A stretch of DNA of 64,000 nucleotides, from NCBI GenBank assembly GCA_905116865.2, contig CAJHNH020006557.1, positions 91,001 through 155,000 of the forward strand. The letters are read 5' to 3'. This document shows positions 26,101 through 38,600 of this stretch, piece after piece. How positions within the stretch are numbered: the stretch's first letter is position 1; the number at the start of each line of letters is the position of its first letter. The notes beneath the pieces are model-generated. The model ran no database searches and was not told the origin of the DNA. It worked only from the letters and a program-made list of their open reading frames with translations. Made by a program: the position numbers and the translations under genes. Source of the DNA: Candidula unifasciata. Lineage: Eukaryota; Mollusca; Gastropoda; Stylommatophora; Geomitridae.

Positions 26101-29100
26101 AATCATAGCAGGTTAGCAGCAGCATTGTCAAAGCAAATTATGAAAGAACATATAAACTTGATAGCTAGGATCTGCACTGACAGCAAGATGTCCTGTCGTC
26201 ATAATCGCTGTGCATAAATACTTTGTGTATGAAATGGCTGTTTCAGAAACTGAGTGCCTGTTCCGGAAACTGAGGTATGTTGTCCCCCCTCATTCAGACA
26301 CTAAATTACTACAAAGGGAAGGCAGCTGATAACCGAGGGTTCTGTGTGTATAGACTATCTTGGACACTGTGCTCGCATTCACTCCATCTCTGCTAAAGCA
26401 TCATTGTTACACGGTGTTTTCCCAGCCAGCTTTGTGCTGTCAAGCTCCTCAATTTTAAGCTCTTCCAAGAATGTTACTCTGCTAAGAGCAACATATGCTT
26501 GACCGTCTGCAAACAGTTTGCTTCCTAGATAGAATACAACATAATCTACAGTGGCCTCTTGCATTTTGTATACCGTTCTAGCACACAATAAAACTATGGG
26601 AAGCAACCATCTCTCAACAGTACTAAAGCTGTATTTAGCTGGAAACTGTCCCAATTTTGGCTTAATAATGTGTCATCCAGTGTCACCAAACTCTATAGGA
26701 ACATACGGCAAGTCCGTGTCATACATCTGATCATGGCGAAAGTGTGACCATATGATGTCTGTTATAAACAAAATAGCTCCATTGACAAGTCCCTTGCTAA
26801 CATCAGTGTTAGATCTTAGAATTATCTTTGATCCAACAACAATGTCAAACTCCCTTGGCAGACCTCCAGTCTTATTAACATCAGTAGGAATGATATCATG
26901 CAGCTAAAATATTATCGGTATTTCGTGTTGCATTAACCAACTGATATTGAGATTGTATTTTATACAACCTAATACATGTACCTCTGAAGTGAGTCAGAAC
27001 TCTTTGATTATGTGTCAACACTTGATCATTTGTAGGATCGATTCGTAAAGCTCTCTTTATCAAGTACTCGCCTTCATCCTCTGTACTGACTCGTTTCATT
27101 ACCTCAGAAATATGTTCAGCTCTAAGTTCTCCAATCCGCGGAGCATTAGGAATGTCAATGAAAGTTGTCAGTCCGTGCTGTCGCATATTTTCAGTGAGTT
27201 CTTCTAGAGAAAACAACAGCCATAAATGTGTTGCTGGTGCTAAGTGATGAGGCTGATGGAATACTTGATGTCCTCTAACCGGTGGTAGTTGCATTAAGTC
27301 GTCAGATAATAGTACATTAATACCCCCCAAAAGGTCACAACAATTCTTCAACTGTCGTAGTCTTGAATCAATCTTACATAACCTTTTATATGATATCATT
27401 GAAATTTCGTCTATGAAAATTAACTGCATATCTCTCCACTGTAACCGTAAATGTTGTAAGTAAGTTCCAGTCAGCAGCGGCATGTGTATAAGTATGCCAT
27501 CCTTCTGGACTGGTAACCTCAAAGTGTTATGCAATATGGAACCTCAAAGTGTTATGCAATATGGAACCTCAAAGTGTTATGCAATATGGAACCCCCCCCC
27601 CCCACCCCGCCCCCCCCCCCCCAATCAGCTTCGCTGCTACTCCAATTAACGCAGACACCTGTGTAACAAACAACCTTACGATCACATCGATTTTTCTGGC
27701 TCTTAAAAAGGAGTAACATAAAACTTTTTCCTGTTCCTGCATTTCTGGTTATAAATAATCTAGGTCTGTCTGTACTCCCAGTCAGTTATTGTGCTTTAAC
27801 ATTCTGAGTCACAAAATTGAATACCTCCTGTTGTACTGCATTCATTGCTTTTTGTGCGCACTGAAATTGATCACCAGTCAAAGGTCTATCAGGTATGACG
27901 TCGTCGACGTCATCAGTTTTCAGAGGGTTAGGATAGCGATTAAGTAACTCAAATGCGTGTACTTGGTTAAGTGAAGTCTCAAGCTGTTGATCACGTTTAC
28001 TAAATAATTGCATGTGCTCCTTTATTTGTCTCATCTGGTCCTCTTGATTCATAAATGTCTCTTGTGCATTCGTATGGTCACAAATTAAATCACTTTCATG
28101 ACGAAATGGCAAATATTGCAGAAGCATACTGTAGTAGTAGTTCTCTGGATCATCCGATAATTTAAAGTAATGCACTCGCTTACGGCTGGTTTCTGTCTGA
28201 TTGACATTTTGCTCCTGTCAGTTAGCGTAATGAATCAATTTCTAGTAACATAACTTGTTAGTTTCATAATTGTCAACTGAATCGTTAATGGCATCTTGTC
28301 CGTAACTATAATATGGTTCAAATTGCATAGCAAATTCTAGTAATTTCATGCTCTCGGAGTTATAAATGTCATGATGAGTAGGTAGTTTCTCATATCGTTC
28401 AAAGATGTTGGCACAATATCTATTTTCTCGTCCTGACGCATCAAATTTCAAAACTTTGTAGCGCTGATAACAGCTTCCGTGTATTTAGGAATACACACTT
28501 CCTAGAACTGTGTCGTAAATAAAGATGACACAATCGAAACACACATTAACATGCCGATACTTGTCTTTTTTGCAATATCCTCATACATATACTAAATAGC
28601 TTGCGAGATGTATCAATATCCTCATGCTGTGTTTGGATGATTGCCTGTGCAATACCTGGTCTCAGTCTGTTGGTTCAGCTTTGGACAGATACTTCCCTAT
28701 GTGATAGGCTATATCTTCACTCAAACCACATGGCTGTATACCAGTATTTCCTTTCCATATCTTAATTAGAATTGGATTGTAATTATTAATACATGGAAAG
28801 AGAAGAAGGACGTAGAGCAAGAGGTAGACCAAGAACAATATGGAAGGATAACATCAGATAAGCTCTACAACAGCACGATGTGCCTATGGTCGAGGCGGCC
28901 AGAAAAGCCAGAAATAGAACCTTATATATCCCTCGACACCCACAGCGGTAAAAGAGGAAGTGAAGAAGAAGAAGAAGAACATTAGGAATTATTTATATCT
29001 AGAGTTCAACAAACATATGCGTCCCCTGTTACGAATAAAGTCATCTGATGAATGAGCAACAATTCGAGTGTCAGCACAGTCTGGACGAGGAAAAGCGAAT

Positions 29101-32100
29101 CTGCAGTGTGAATTATTCTTTCTACATGTGTATGTATGATGATGAGTTTGACACTTTTTTACGATATCATATAAATCTGAATCCTCCGGTGGCAATTCAC
29201 AACAAAATACTTCACCAATTCTACGCAAACCGTCTTGTTTCGAATGATGGATGAGGTTCTATCCAAAGGAGCATATGGAGATGAGGATTGCCACGAGTCC
29301 GAAACCCAATTCGCCTTAAAAACCCCCATTCCACATGAGATAAGAGTTACATACAGGCGGTCACCCCCAACATGTGTTCTCTCACAGTATCAGGATGGGT
29401 TGTATCATGTCCTACCCCTATGTATGGAATCCTGACATGAATCTGAGGCATAAGCACTAGGATTATCCCCTAACTTCAGGTATACAGACTGAATGAGAAT
29501 ATGAATCTGTCTGCAGACATGTAGTGACCAGCTACAGCACAGCTCATTTAAGACTTGATAGGCCAGACATTTTTCTTATAAATACATTCATTAAATTATA
29601 TACATGCACACTGAACCTTGGATCATAGCATAAGTACAAGAATACCAATTGCAACAATATGACATATTAGGTAAACACTCTCCTGTGTTTAGAATAATTT
29701 ATGAACCCCCTTTTTTTAGATCAGAAGATCAGAAACCAAGAGTTGTAAACCCTTTGGCTTGGTACTGTGGATATCGCAACCAACCCCCCTTGATTCCATA
29801 ATAGGTACCGTAAATCTGGGAAATATGTGACTTGCCTGCCTACCACCGGGAGCGAACCCGGACTACAAGGAGTTTGTTACCCGGTCGCCACTCAGCCGGT
29901 TTAGCCAACTGCCTTAACGAGCCGGGCGTGACTGGCGATATGCAATATGAATTCATGTTAACCTCCTGACACATCCTTGCAATATTTTTCCACAATTAGA
30001 TACAAACATCTAAGTTTTCTTACCTAGACAACTTGCAATGGTGTCAATGCAGATGAAAAGCGTGTTTCTGCAATCTCCAACTTGCGTATCAGACCATTTT
30101 TGCCTCTCTCCGTCCTAAGCTAGTTATAGTGTACCATAATTTTTGTGCCGCTTCCTGATTGACTGACTGAGTTTCTACCCCACTAGGACATCACACAAGC
30201 GATAAACACCAGATGACACAAAGTGCCACCACGTGGATTTGAATCACCCGTGGAGAGGTCACGGAAACCGCGTTCAGCCATTAGACCATATTTATGGCTG
30301 GGCTACATTGCTGAACCTGTCAAGAGCCAGAGTAGGGCTTCAAATAACGAAAAATTGCATCCCACAAAGGGATAACAAGATGATTAAAAAATAATAGCGT
30401 AACCATCAACTCAATTTTATATTAAAAGTGTACAGTTTATTTTCCTTGGAAAAAGTTATTCTTCCCCTTGACCAACAATGGAAAAAACTTAGAATAAAAC
30501 TAAAGAACATTAGAAAAACACCACAGAACATCAAGTTAAATTTATGAATTCTTAGAACGGATAGAGAAATTAAGGAACAGTACAATGTCACTGTACAAAA
30601 CCAGTATAATACAATGGAAATTATACAGACTATTGATGAACAGTGGGATATGTTGAGCCAATTCAGCAGAAATCTAAAGAGACAATCCCACCAACCCATA
30701 CAGTTGCAAAAAAGAAATGGATGTCAACCGAAATTCTGCAGTTGAGGGATGAAAAAAGGAAGAAAAAGAATGATAAAGAAGAATACCACAGAATACAAAA
30801 AGAAATAGTGAACAAATGGCAAATGGCCAAAGAAGCCTGGCTGGATCATTTGTATACAGAGATTAGGGAAAACAACAGGAAAGACTCACATTCCATGTAC
30901 CAACAGATAAATATGTTAACAGGAAAGATGACACGTAACAGCACTGGATGTTTGAAATCAAAAGATGGTGACTTATTAATGGGACATAGTAATATAATTA
31001 ACAGATGGACAGAGTATATAGGGAAATTGTATGATGATAATAGACCAGATGTAGAACTGCAGACCAACAATGATGGTCCACCATATGAAGAAAGGAAAAG
31101 CACCCGGGCCAGACAACATCTCACTGGAAGAAATCGAAGCACTGGGAGATTTTGGAATTGAAATAATAACTTAACTTTTAAATGATATTTATAATAGTGG
31201 GTATATTCCAAATGACCTCTTAAAATCTATTTTTATAGCTCTGCCTAAGAAACCAGGCACTATCAAATGTGAAGACCATCGCACAATAAGTCTTATGAGT
31301 CACATGACTAAGATTTTACTGAGAATAATTATGAGAAGATTAAAAAACAAAATTAAACCAGAAATCAGCGATAAACAATGTGGATTTGTAGAAGGAAAAG
31401 GTACAAACAACGCCATATACATCCTACGGACATTGTCAGAAAGAGCTATAGAAGTAAAGACTGATTTGTACTTATGCTTCATAGACTATACAAAAGCATT
31501 CGACTGTGTGAAGCATGAAGGAGTAATCAAACTGTTAGAAAAATTAAACATTGATGGGAAAGATCTAGAAATAATAAAGAATATGTATTGGCAGCAAACA
31601 GCAGCTATAAGAATTAACAACTGTTTAGGTACATTTCAAAGCATAAAGAGGGGCGTACGACAAGGATATGTATTGTCACCTGATTTGTTTTCAATATACA
31701 GTGAATATATAATGAGAGCTTTAATTGGTATGCCTGGAATTGTGGTTGGTGGGCACAATATAAACAATTTACGTTATGCTGATGACACAGTCTTGATAGC
31801 AACAAGTCAGAAAGAACTACAGGAAATGATAGACATTGTGGTGTTAAAAAGTGGAAGAATGGGGCTCAGTTTGAATAATGGGAAGACAGAAGTAATGGTG
31901 GTATCAAAGAAACGAATTATTCCTAAGTGTGTAATAAAAGTTGATTGTGTTATTTTAGGACAAGTACAGAAATTTAAGTATCTGGGCATATGGATAACAT
32001 CAGATGGAAGATGCATAACTGAGATAAGAAATAGAATAGGACAGGTAAAAACTGCATTTTATAAAATGAAAAACATCTTGTGCAATATATCCTTGTCATT

Positions 32101-32545
32101 GAGAGTTAGAAAAAGAATTCTTGCTTGCTACATACATCCAGTTTTAACATATGGCTGTGAAACCTGGACAATCGGTAGGCAGGCCAAACAATTTCTGGAG
32201 GCCTCGGAGATGTGGTTTTACAGAAGAATGCTTAGAATACCTTGGACAGCCAAAAAGAGCAGCTAAGAGGTTTCGAAAGTGGCGGGAGCCCGAAGACAAC
32301 TTATCACAGACATCAGAAGGAGACAGCCATCATTTTTCGGCCATGTTATGAGAATAGGGAAAATAGAACATGTGGTGACGACTGGAAAGATATGTGGAAG
32401 GAGAGATAGAGGAAGACAACGAGAGAAGATGCATGACAGTCTTGTTGCATGACATGGAGGTGTGTCGGCACACGAACTGATACATGCTGCAGGTGATCGC
32501 AGATTATGAAGAGGCATGATCGCCCATGCCAGTCGGCAAGGCACC

Positions 32546-32620
<75 letters not shown>

Positions 32621-35600
32621 CCAACACATATTGGTAAACATTTGGACATTGAAAATGACCACTAAGAAGCAAACATTGTAACAATATCTGTTCACTATAT
32701 TGCATTGTATTAAGCGTTAAGGGGAGGAACACTTTGTGATCTATTGTTTGATAGGTAGCAATGGCTGCTGTTATTCCGTGTCAGTTAGGAATATCTTTTA
32801 TGTCATCAATCCATGTTCTCCTAGGACGGCCTCTTGCTTTCATTTCAGATCCTTTCATGTGTAGCGCCTGCGCTGGTATTGTTCTGGCTGCATTCTTACT
32901 AAATGACCAAACAATTTGTTCTTCTGTTTCTCAATAAATTTGCTGCATCGGATGGTTAAGTTGGCAGCTTTTCTTAGGCATCTAATTTCAGAGATTTTAA
33001 TTTTACGTAGGTTAGTTTTTAAAAATGTCAAAGTCTGGCACTGGTAGCACAGTGTTGGCATGAATATGCTGTTTATAAGATGTTTCTTGGCGCTCATACC
33101 TGTGTTTGGATGTCTTAATAACAGTGTAAATCGGTATATAAGTGCACTGGCTCGTTGGCATCTTGTTTCTATTTCTCGGTGTATTCTTTCATCCTCTGAG
33201 AATATACTTCCTAGATATTTAAATTACGTAACTTGCTTTAGACAGATACCATTCAACACGATATGTAGCGGACTAGGAATTCTGATGACCATGTCGTCTT
33301 TATATATACATGAATTTAAGTTTTCAAGACATACTGTTTATAAGCCAGTTTTCTGTAACGTTCAGATCTTGTAAAATTCCTACACAGTATCGCAGTGGTT
33401 TCCAACCGGTGCTATGCAGAGCTCCAAGGGCTCAGCGCATGCGGCTGCAGCAGAAAAATAAATAACTATTGAATAACATTACAGTTTAAGAAACAGAATG
33501 CACTATCGTATACTTTAAAAAATACCCTCGCCACCGACCCGCCCATACCACCAACTTCTAAAAAAAAACACAGTTGTATAATAGGCTGTGATGTTTGATT
33601 CTCAAAGGTTAATAAAGAAAAAAGAAAAAAAGAAAGAAATGATGATTTCACTGTAGCCTCCTCGTTAATAACTGCACTAGTTAAGGATAGTCAGCGTCTG
33701 TAGCTTAGGTAATACCTAGGTGCCGGGTTCGATCCCAGCTGCAGACGGTTTGTCTTGCGTTGGTTTCAACAGTGGTACCGAGAGCGGGCGGTTCAGTAGC
33801 AAAGGCAAATTACTGAACGAAAATTTTGCCTAGAAAACCGCAACAGCCAAAACATGCAGGTGTTGGTTCTGCAACGTCCTGTACAGGATACACAACTAAT
33901 TTAATTTACCTGAGAATGAGTATAATAAATAAAATAAACAAGTTATTTTTAAAATTGATATCATATGAGTGTTTACTAAGTTTAATAAATAGTCGAATGT
34001 TTTACAAAAACAAATGAGCAAAATATTTAATGCGGCAGCTGTAATTACTGTAGTTTGATTTCACTCATAGTCGAACTATATTTAACCAACCTGGCATATC
34101 AGGCATGGCCCAACCTTCTACTTTCTTTGGGGGCACTTGAATAACTTTCTCTGCTTCCCAGTCTCCTTTCTATAACAAGAAATAAACAGCAAATTGTTTC
34201 GTTTACTTTCTAAATAACTCGATCATCTTTGTATAGTCATTTTTCTCGGTTCTATTCACGAAGTACACACTAGCTGACGTTTCATTTTTGCTTTCTCAGC
34301 TTGTCTACGTTAGAGGGGTGTCACAGTATACTGTTTTCTTCTCATAGTTTTCTGCTTTGCGTGTTAATCGTTGTTGCCTGAGCAGCGGCCACCGATATTG
34401 CGTTTTCACTCGGAAGCAGAAAAGCGTTGCTTCCACGGGTCGAACGCTGCACTCTCTCGTGGGACATAAGCTGAGGTTGACAGGTAGGAGGTGGGGTAGG
34501 AGAGTTGGCGGTTGGGGCCAGTTCTAGATATCGCGTCATTCGCCAGTGATAGCACCGGATACGACGCCCCTGTCAAGTAGACCAGTCTGAGCAAGCATAA
34601 ATGAAAGGTCAGCTAGTGTTTAGCCCGGCTGGAAATCGTAAAAAGAACTTTTTTTTTCCTTATTCCAGATAATAAATTATTTCTACTGCTGATGAAAGGT
34701 TTTCTCACACTACTTACACTGGACAACATATGTATACTAATTAAACTTTCACAAGTCTTTGTAAAGTTTTTCGTAAAGTATTTTCATTTTGTAAACGTTA
34801 TATTTTGTGCGTGCCTGGTTGTGTACACATAAAGAGCCCTAGCTGTAAGGAGCAGTAAAGTGGCCAGGGGTAGAATGAAGGTTGTTTGTTTTAGTATCCA
34901 GAAGCTATGAGTTGTTAACCCTTATGCTCGGTATTATGGATATCGCAACCTTTCGGCCTTGATTCCATTGTAAATACCGTAAATCTGGGAGAAAATGTGG
35001 CTTTCCTGCCCACCCCCGGGATTGAACCCGGACCACAAGGAGTTCGTCACCCGGTCTCCGCGCAATCCGGTTTAGCCAACTACGCCAGAGAGCCGGGCGC
35101 GAGAATGAACGTTGAACTGCTTTAGTCATCGCGGCTCTGTAGCCAGTCAACAGTACTAGTAGGCAACCGTCAGTCCCTAGGGATCATGGAGTTGTGCCAC
35201 TGATTTTTTTAACAGCGTTTGCTATGACTGTAAAGTCCAATGCGGGAATGGCAGTCTGCCACACAGACCACATAAAAACATTGATATATTATTCTGACGC
35301 TGACGTTCAGACATCTCCTCCATAGCTTGCTGCGTTTGGTCTCTTGCAAACTGCCATATCCTCTTTCATTATCTGCCTTTATAGGAGTCGATCTACATCT
35401 GATCTCTCCCAAGTGTCTGTGTCAATGTTAGTGTCTTTCAGGTCGAGATTGTATGTGTCCTAATAGCGCACTCTTGGCCTTCCTGCAGATCTTCCACTAG
35501 TTGGAATGTGACCTTCCTCCGTGCAAAATACATTTCTCAACCAGCGCATGCATCTGCTGCAGCTGAAACAGTAGAAGCAAGTACATTGCTGGCATTCCTG

Positions 35601-38600
35601 CTCCTTTGAGTACACCTTCGTTAAGGTTGAAATCACGCCATGACATTTTTTTTTTAAAAGGTGGGTTTTTTTTTTACAGCGCCTGTGGAAAGTACTTAGT
35701 TTTTTTTTTTTTTTTTTAGCAGAGTCCGATTTTTACAGCTGTAAAACGCGAGCTCAGAACGCGAGCTTTATCTACAGTACTTTAATTTTGGTTCTATTAG
35801 TAATCTTTTGGTTGTGATCTTGGAAAGCATAGCAAAAACCTTTCCTGTTTGTCTGCTTAGGTCTGCTTCTAGAGTGAAATCGTCTGCGATTCGAGATCCT
35901 AGATATTTAAACGCATGTACAAACAACAGCCTAATGTTGTAAACGCAAATGCATGTTGAGTTTACCACATCTATCCTCACCAATAACGTTTGTTGAGACT
36001 GATGGTGAGTTCAAATTCCTTGCATAGATTTGCAAAGCGATTTATGCGAAACTGCAAATCCTTTTCGGTATATGCAGGAATGGCTACATTATCCGCAAAT
36101 AGAAAGTCTCTGAAGCATCTTCTCTTCACCTTAGTCCTTGCACGAAGCCTAAACATATTGAAAAGATTGCCGCATGACCTCGTACAGAGATATATCCCGT
36201 CCCTCGATCGTTGCTCCAAAAGCACGCTAAAGCACTGCAGTAAAGAAGGTACCAAACAATGTGGGAGCTAGAACGCAACGCTGCTTTGCGAGCTTTACGA
36301 GCTGGAAGGACATCTTAATATTCTTGTAAAAGATTCATTAAGGCTCCGATGTATGGGGGGAAAAGGGGGAAAAGGGGGTGGGGGTGGGGGGAGGGGGTTG
36401 GCATCCGTATTTAACAAAGATCCTAAACAGGCCATCTCTGATAACATAATTGAAAGCCCTACTGAGATCTAGGAAGGTTATAAACAGTGAGTTCTGTTGC
36501 TCAATGTACTTGTAAGCTGGCTGATGGAGAAGTTAATATCTGCTATTGATTTGTGGGCTCCGAACCCACTCTGTGATTGTCCACTTGAATCTGCAGTCTC
36601 TTCAGAATTATGCGGGCATTTAACATGGAAAATACTGCGATAGTTTTTCCAATCGCTCCTGTTTTACTTGTTTGCTTAGAGTGTTATGATGTTGGAATTG
36701 ACATTTTAACACACATCGGTACGATTCATTCGTGCTCCGTTCCTCAGCCCCTTGGGCAGCGTACTCATCAGATGTTGGTATATCGTCTTTCGTTGCCCTG
36801 CAGCCTATTTCTGCACGCTTGTCCTCGTTTAATACAGTTTCCTAATAAGTGGGTTATCGACTCTTATTTCTTTATCTTAACGTTCTGGAACGCAGGGCAT
36901 TCAATATGTCTGTCCTGTCCATACTTTTTCCTTCACTAAACAACGGTCGGCTCTTTCATTTCATTTCACCGCGGCATATCACAGTGTGTGCAGCTGTTTC
37001 TATCAATTCAGCAACGAGCCTAACATCTGGCTAATTGTATTCTCTGCTTTTGCCACCCAAGACCGCCCCTCTTTAGGCGCTTACCGTTGTTCACCCGTAG
37101 GAAGTTGTAGAGAGGGTATTTTTTAAAAGTCATCAGCAACACCCAAGTACGCCTGCCTTGGCCATCTGGAGACTAGAGACCATGTCTGGCATATTGAGGA
37201 TGTATTGCATAGCGTGACATAGTTCTACTGTTACCCGATGATTGGTCTCATGGCTTTATTTTGCATGTCTCATCTTTCTATCTGACGTCTGCTGATTGTG
37301 AGGGGGCCAAGTCTTTAGTAGTCAGTTTGAGCATCAGTCTTTGTTGCATTTTAGCTGCCAGGCTTTTATTAACTTTTATAATCACAAGGAAATACATCTA
37401 TCAAAGTGGATACTAAGATATTCAAAGTAAGATGACCTTTCCATATCATCTTCACCCATACTTGACAATGGGCGTAGGCATCTTGACAGCTCTGTTTTTT
37501 TGAGAACCATGTCACTGTATCCTTAGCTGGGTTTAATATAACCCTTGACTCCTCACACCATCTGGTCAATTTGTCAAGATCCTGTTGCAGTGCTTTAGCT
37601 GTCTCCTCTTTGTCTGCCCTATTTTTACGTCAGTACATCATCAGCACAGGACAGCGTGCATCCCAATCCCATATTCTCAATAAGTATTTTTTTCCAGTTA
37701 CACGTATATTAAATGAAAAAGGCGACAGCACTGACCCCTGAGATATCTTATTGTGTGTCAGAATCTTCTGAGTACGACAATGTACTAATTCACACCTGTC
37801 TAAAGTCCCGTTAATTCACAAATTAGAACAGTTTTCCACAGGCCACTAATGTCTAACCTAAGAAGAAACGGTAAATGGCCTGTCCGTGTTGGTTACACAA
37901 CTTCACTTACTGCAGTCCTAAAGAATCTAAAAATAGCCGAGCTCAGAGTGCAGCCAACATAACCTGTCGATTCATCCGGGTCGTGCAGAAATCTTATCTC
38001 AAGGGGAATAGCGCCTTCTGTACCCAGATCAATTGTTTGAATCTCCTTATGTGTAGACCAATCCCAGATATGCAGACTGTGACCATACATTCCTAAAAAC
38101 AAACATAAATATCAGTTCCGGAATATTTAGCTGAAACTGGTTTACTTTTAAAAAACATAATTGCAAATTACTAGTCTATCAGGTTATTTTATGACGTTTC
38201 CCGCCAATCTAATTTGCTTGTTAGTCAATATTGCTCTCCTTGGTGAGTTTCACAGCAGTTTCTAAATTCATAATTGGAAAATGATAAACTCACTGTATAG
38301 ACCTCCTTTTTTTTTTAAACCTAGAAAACGCAGTGTTTGCTTAATGCATACAGATACATTTACTTTTTTACGATATATATTTTTATCATGAAACCGTCTT
38401 GTTAGACTTTTGGAATGTTTACTTTCATTAATTTTAGGAAGTAATTATGATTCTGACTGGTTCAACAGGGAGTCAAAGAAAACCTACACAATTTCATGAT
38501 TTTCTCTTGCAAAGTCGCGGGTTTTAGTGACCGGAAGGCAAAATAAGATGTCGGTTAAGGTTGTTTAGTCAAAGGCGCATCCACAAATTAGTGTACAGTT

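Larger units (their letters stand above)
23838..29250 (-). mobile_element. Helitron (Rep/Pif1 helicase) with internal tandem duplication, degenerate
   Basis: Read 29228 to 24370 on the minus strand. The Rep-region [20 protein letters not shown] is followed by [17 protein letters not shown] (second Rep tyrosine region). Then come [14 protein letters not shown] and [12 protein letters not shown], followed by [19 protein letters not shown] and [14 protein letters not shown]. Walker A is NAGTGKS at 27743-27723, Walker B is [15 protein letters not shown], and the end is [15 protein letters not shown]. The order is that of animal Helitron RepHel proteins. Stops, a C-tract at 27593-27622 and a nested retroposon at 28790-28983 show it is dead. 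The helicase middle-to-3' part is present twice. The terminal hairpin and CTRR end were not located. Confidence 0.9.

Noticed and set aside
29735..29935. Functional tRNA gene
   Set aside because: The box pattern is right, but the acceptor stem does not close and the same head plus body recurs at 34905, so it is a SINE.
32263..32732. Poly-His/poly-Ile/poly-Ser frames
   Set aside because: Readings of the (tga)n tail of the RTE insertion.
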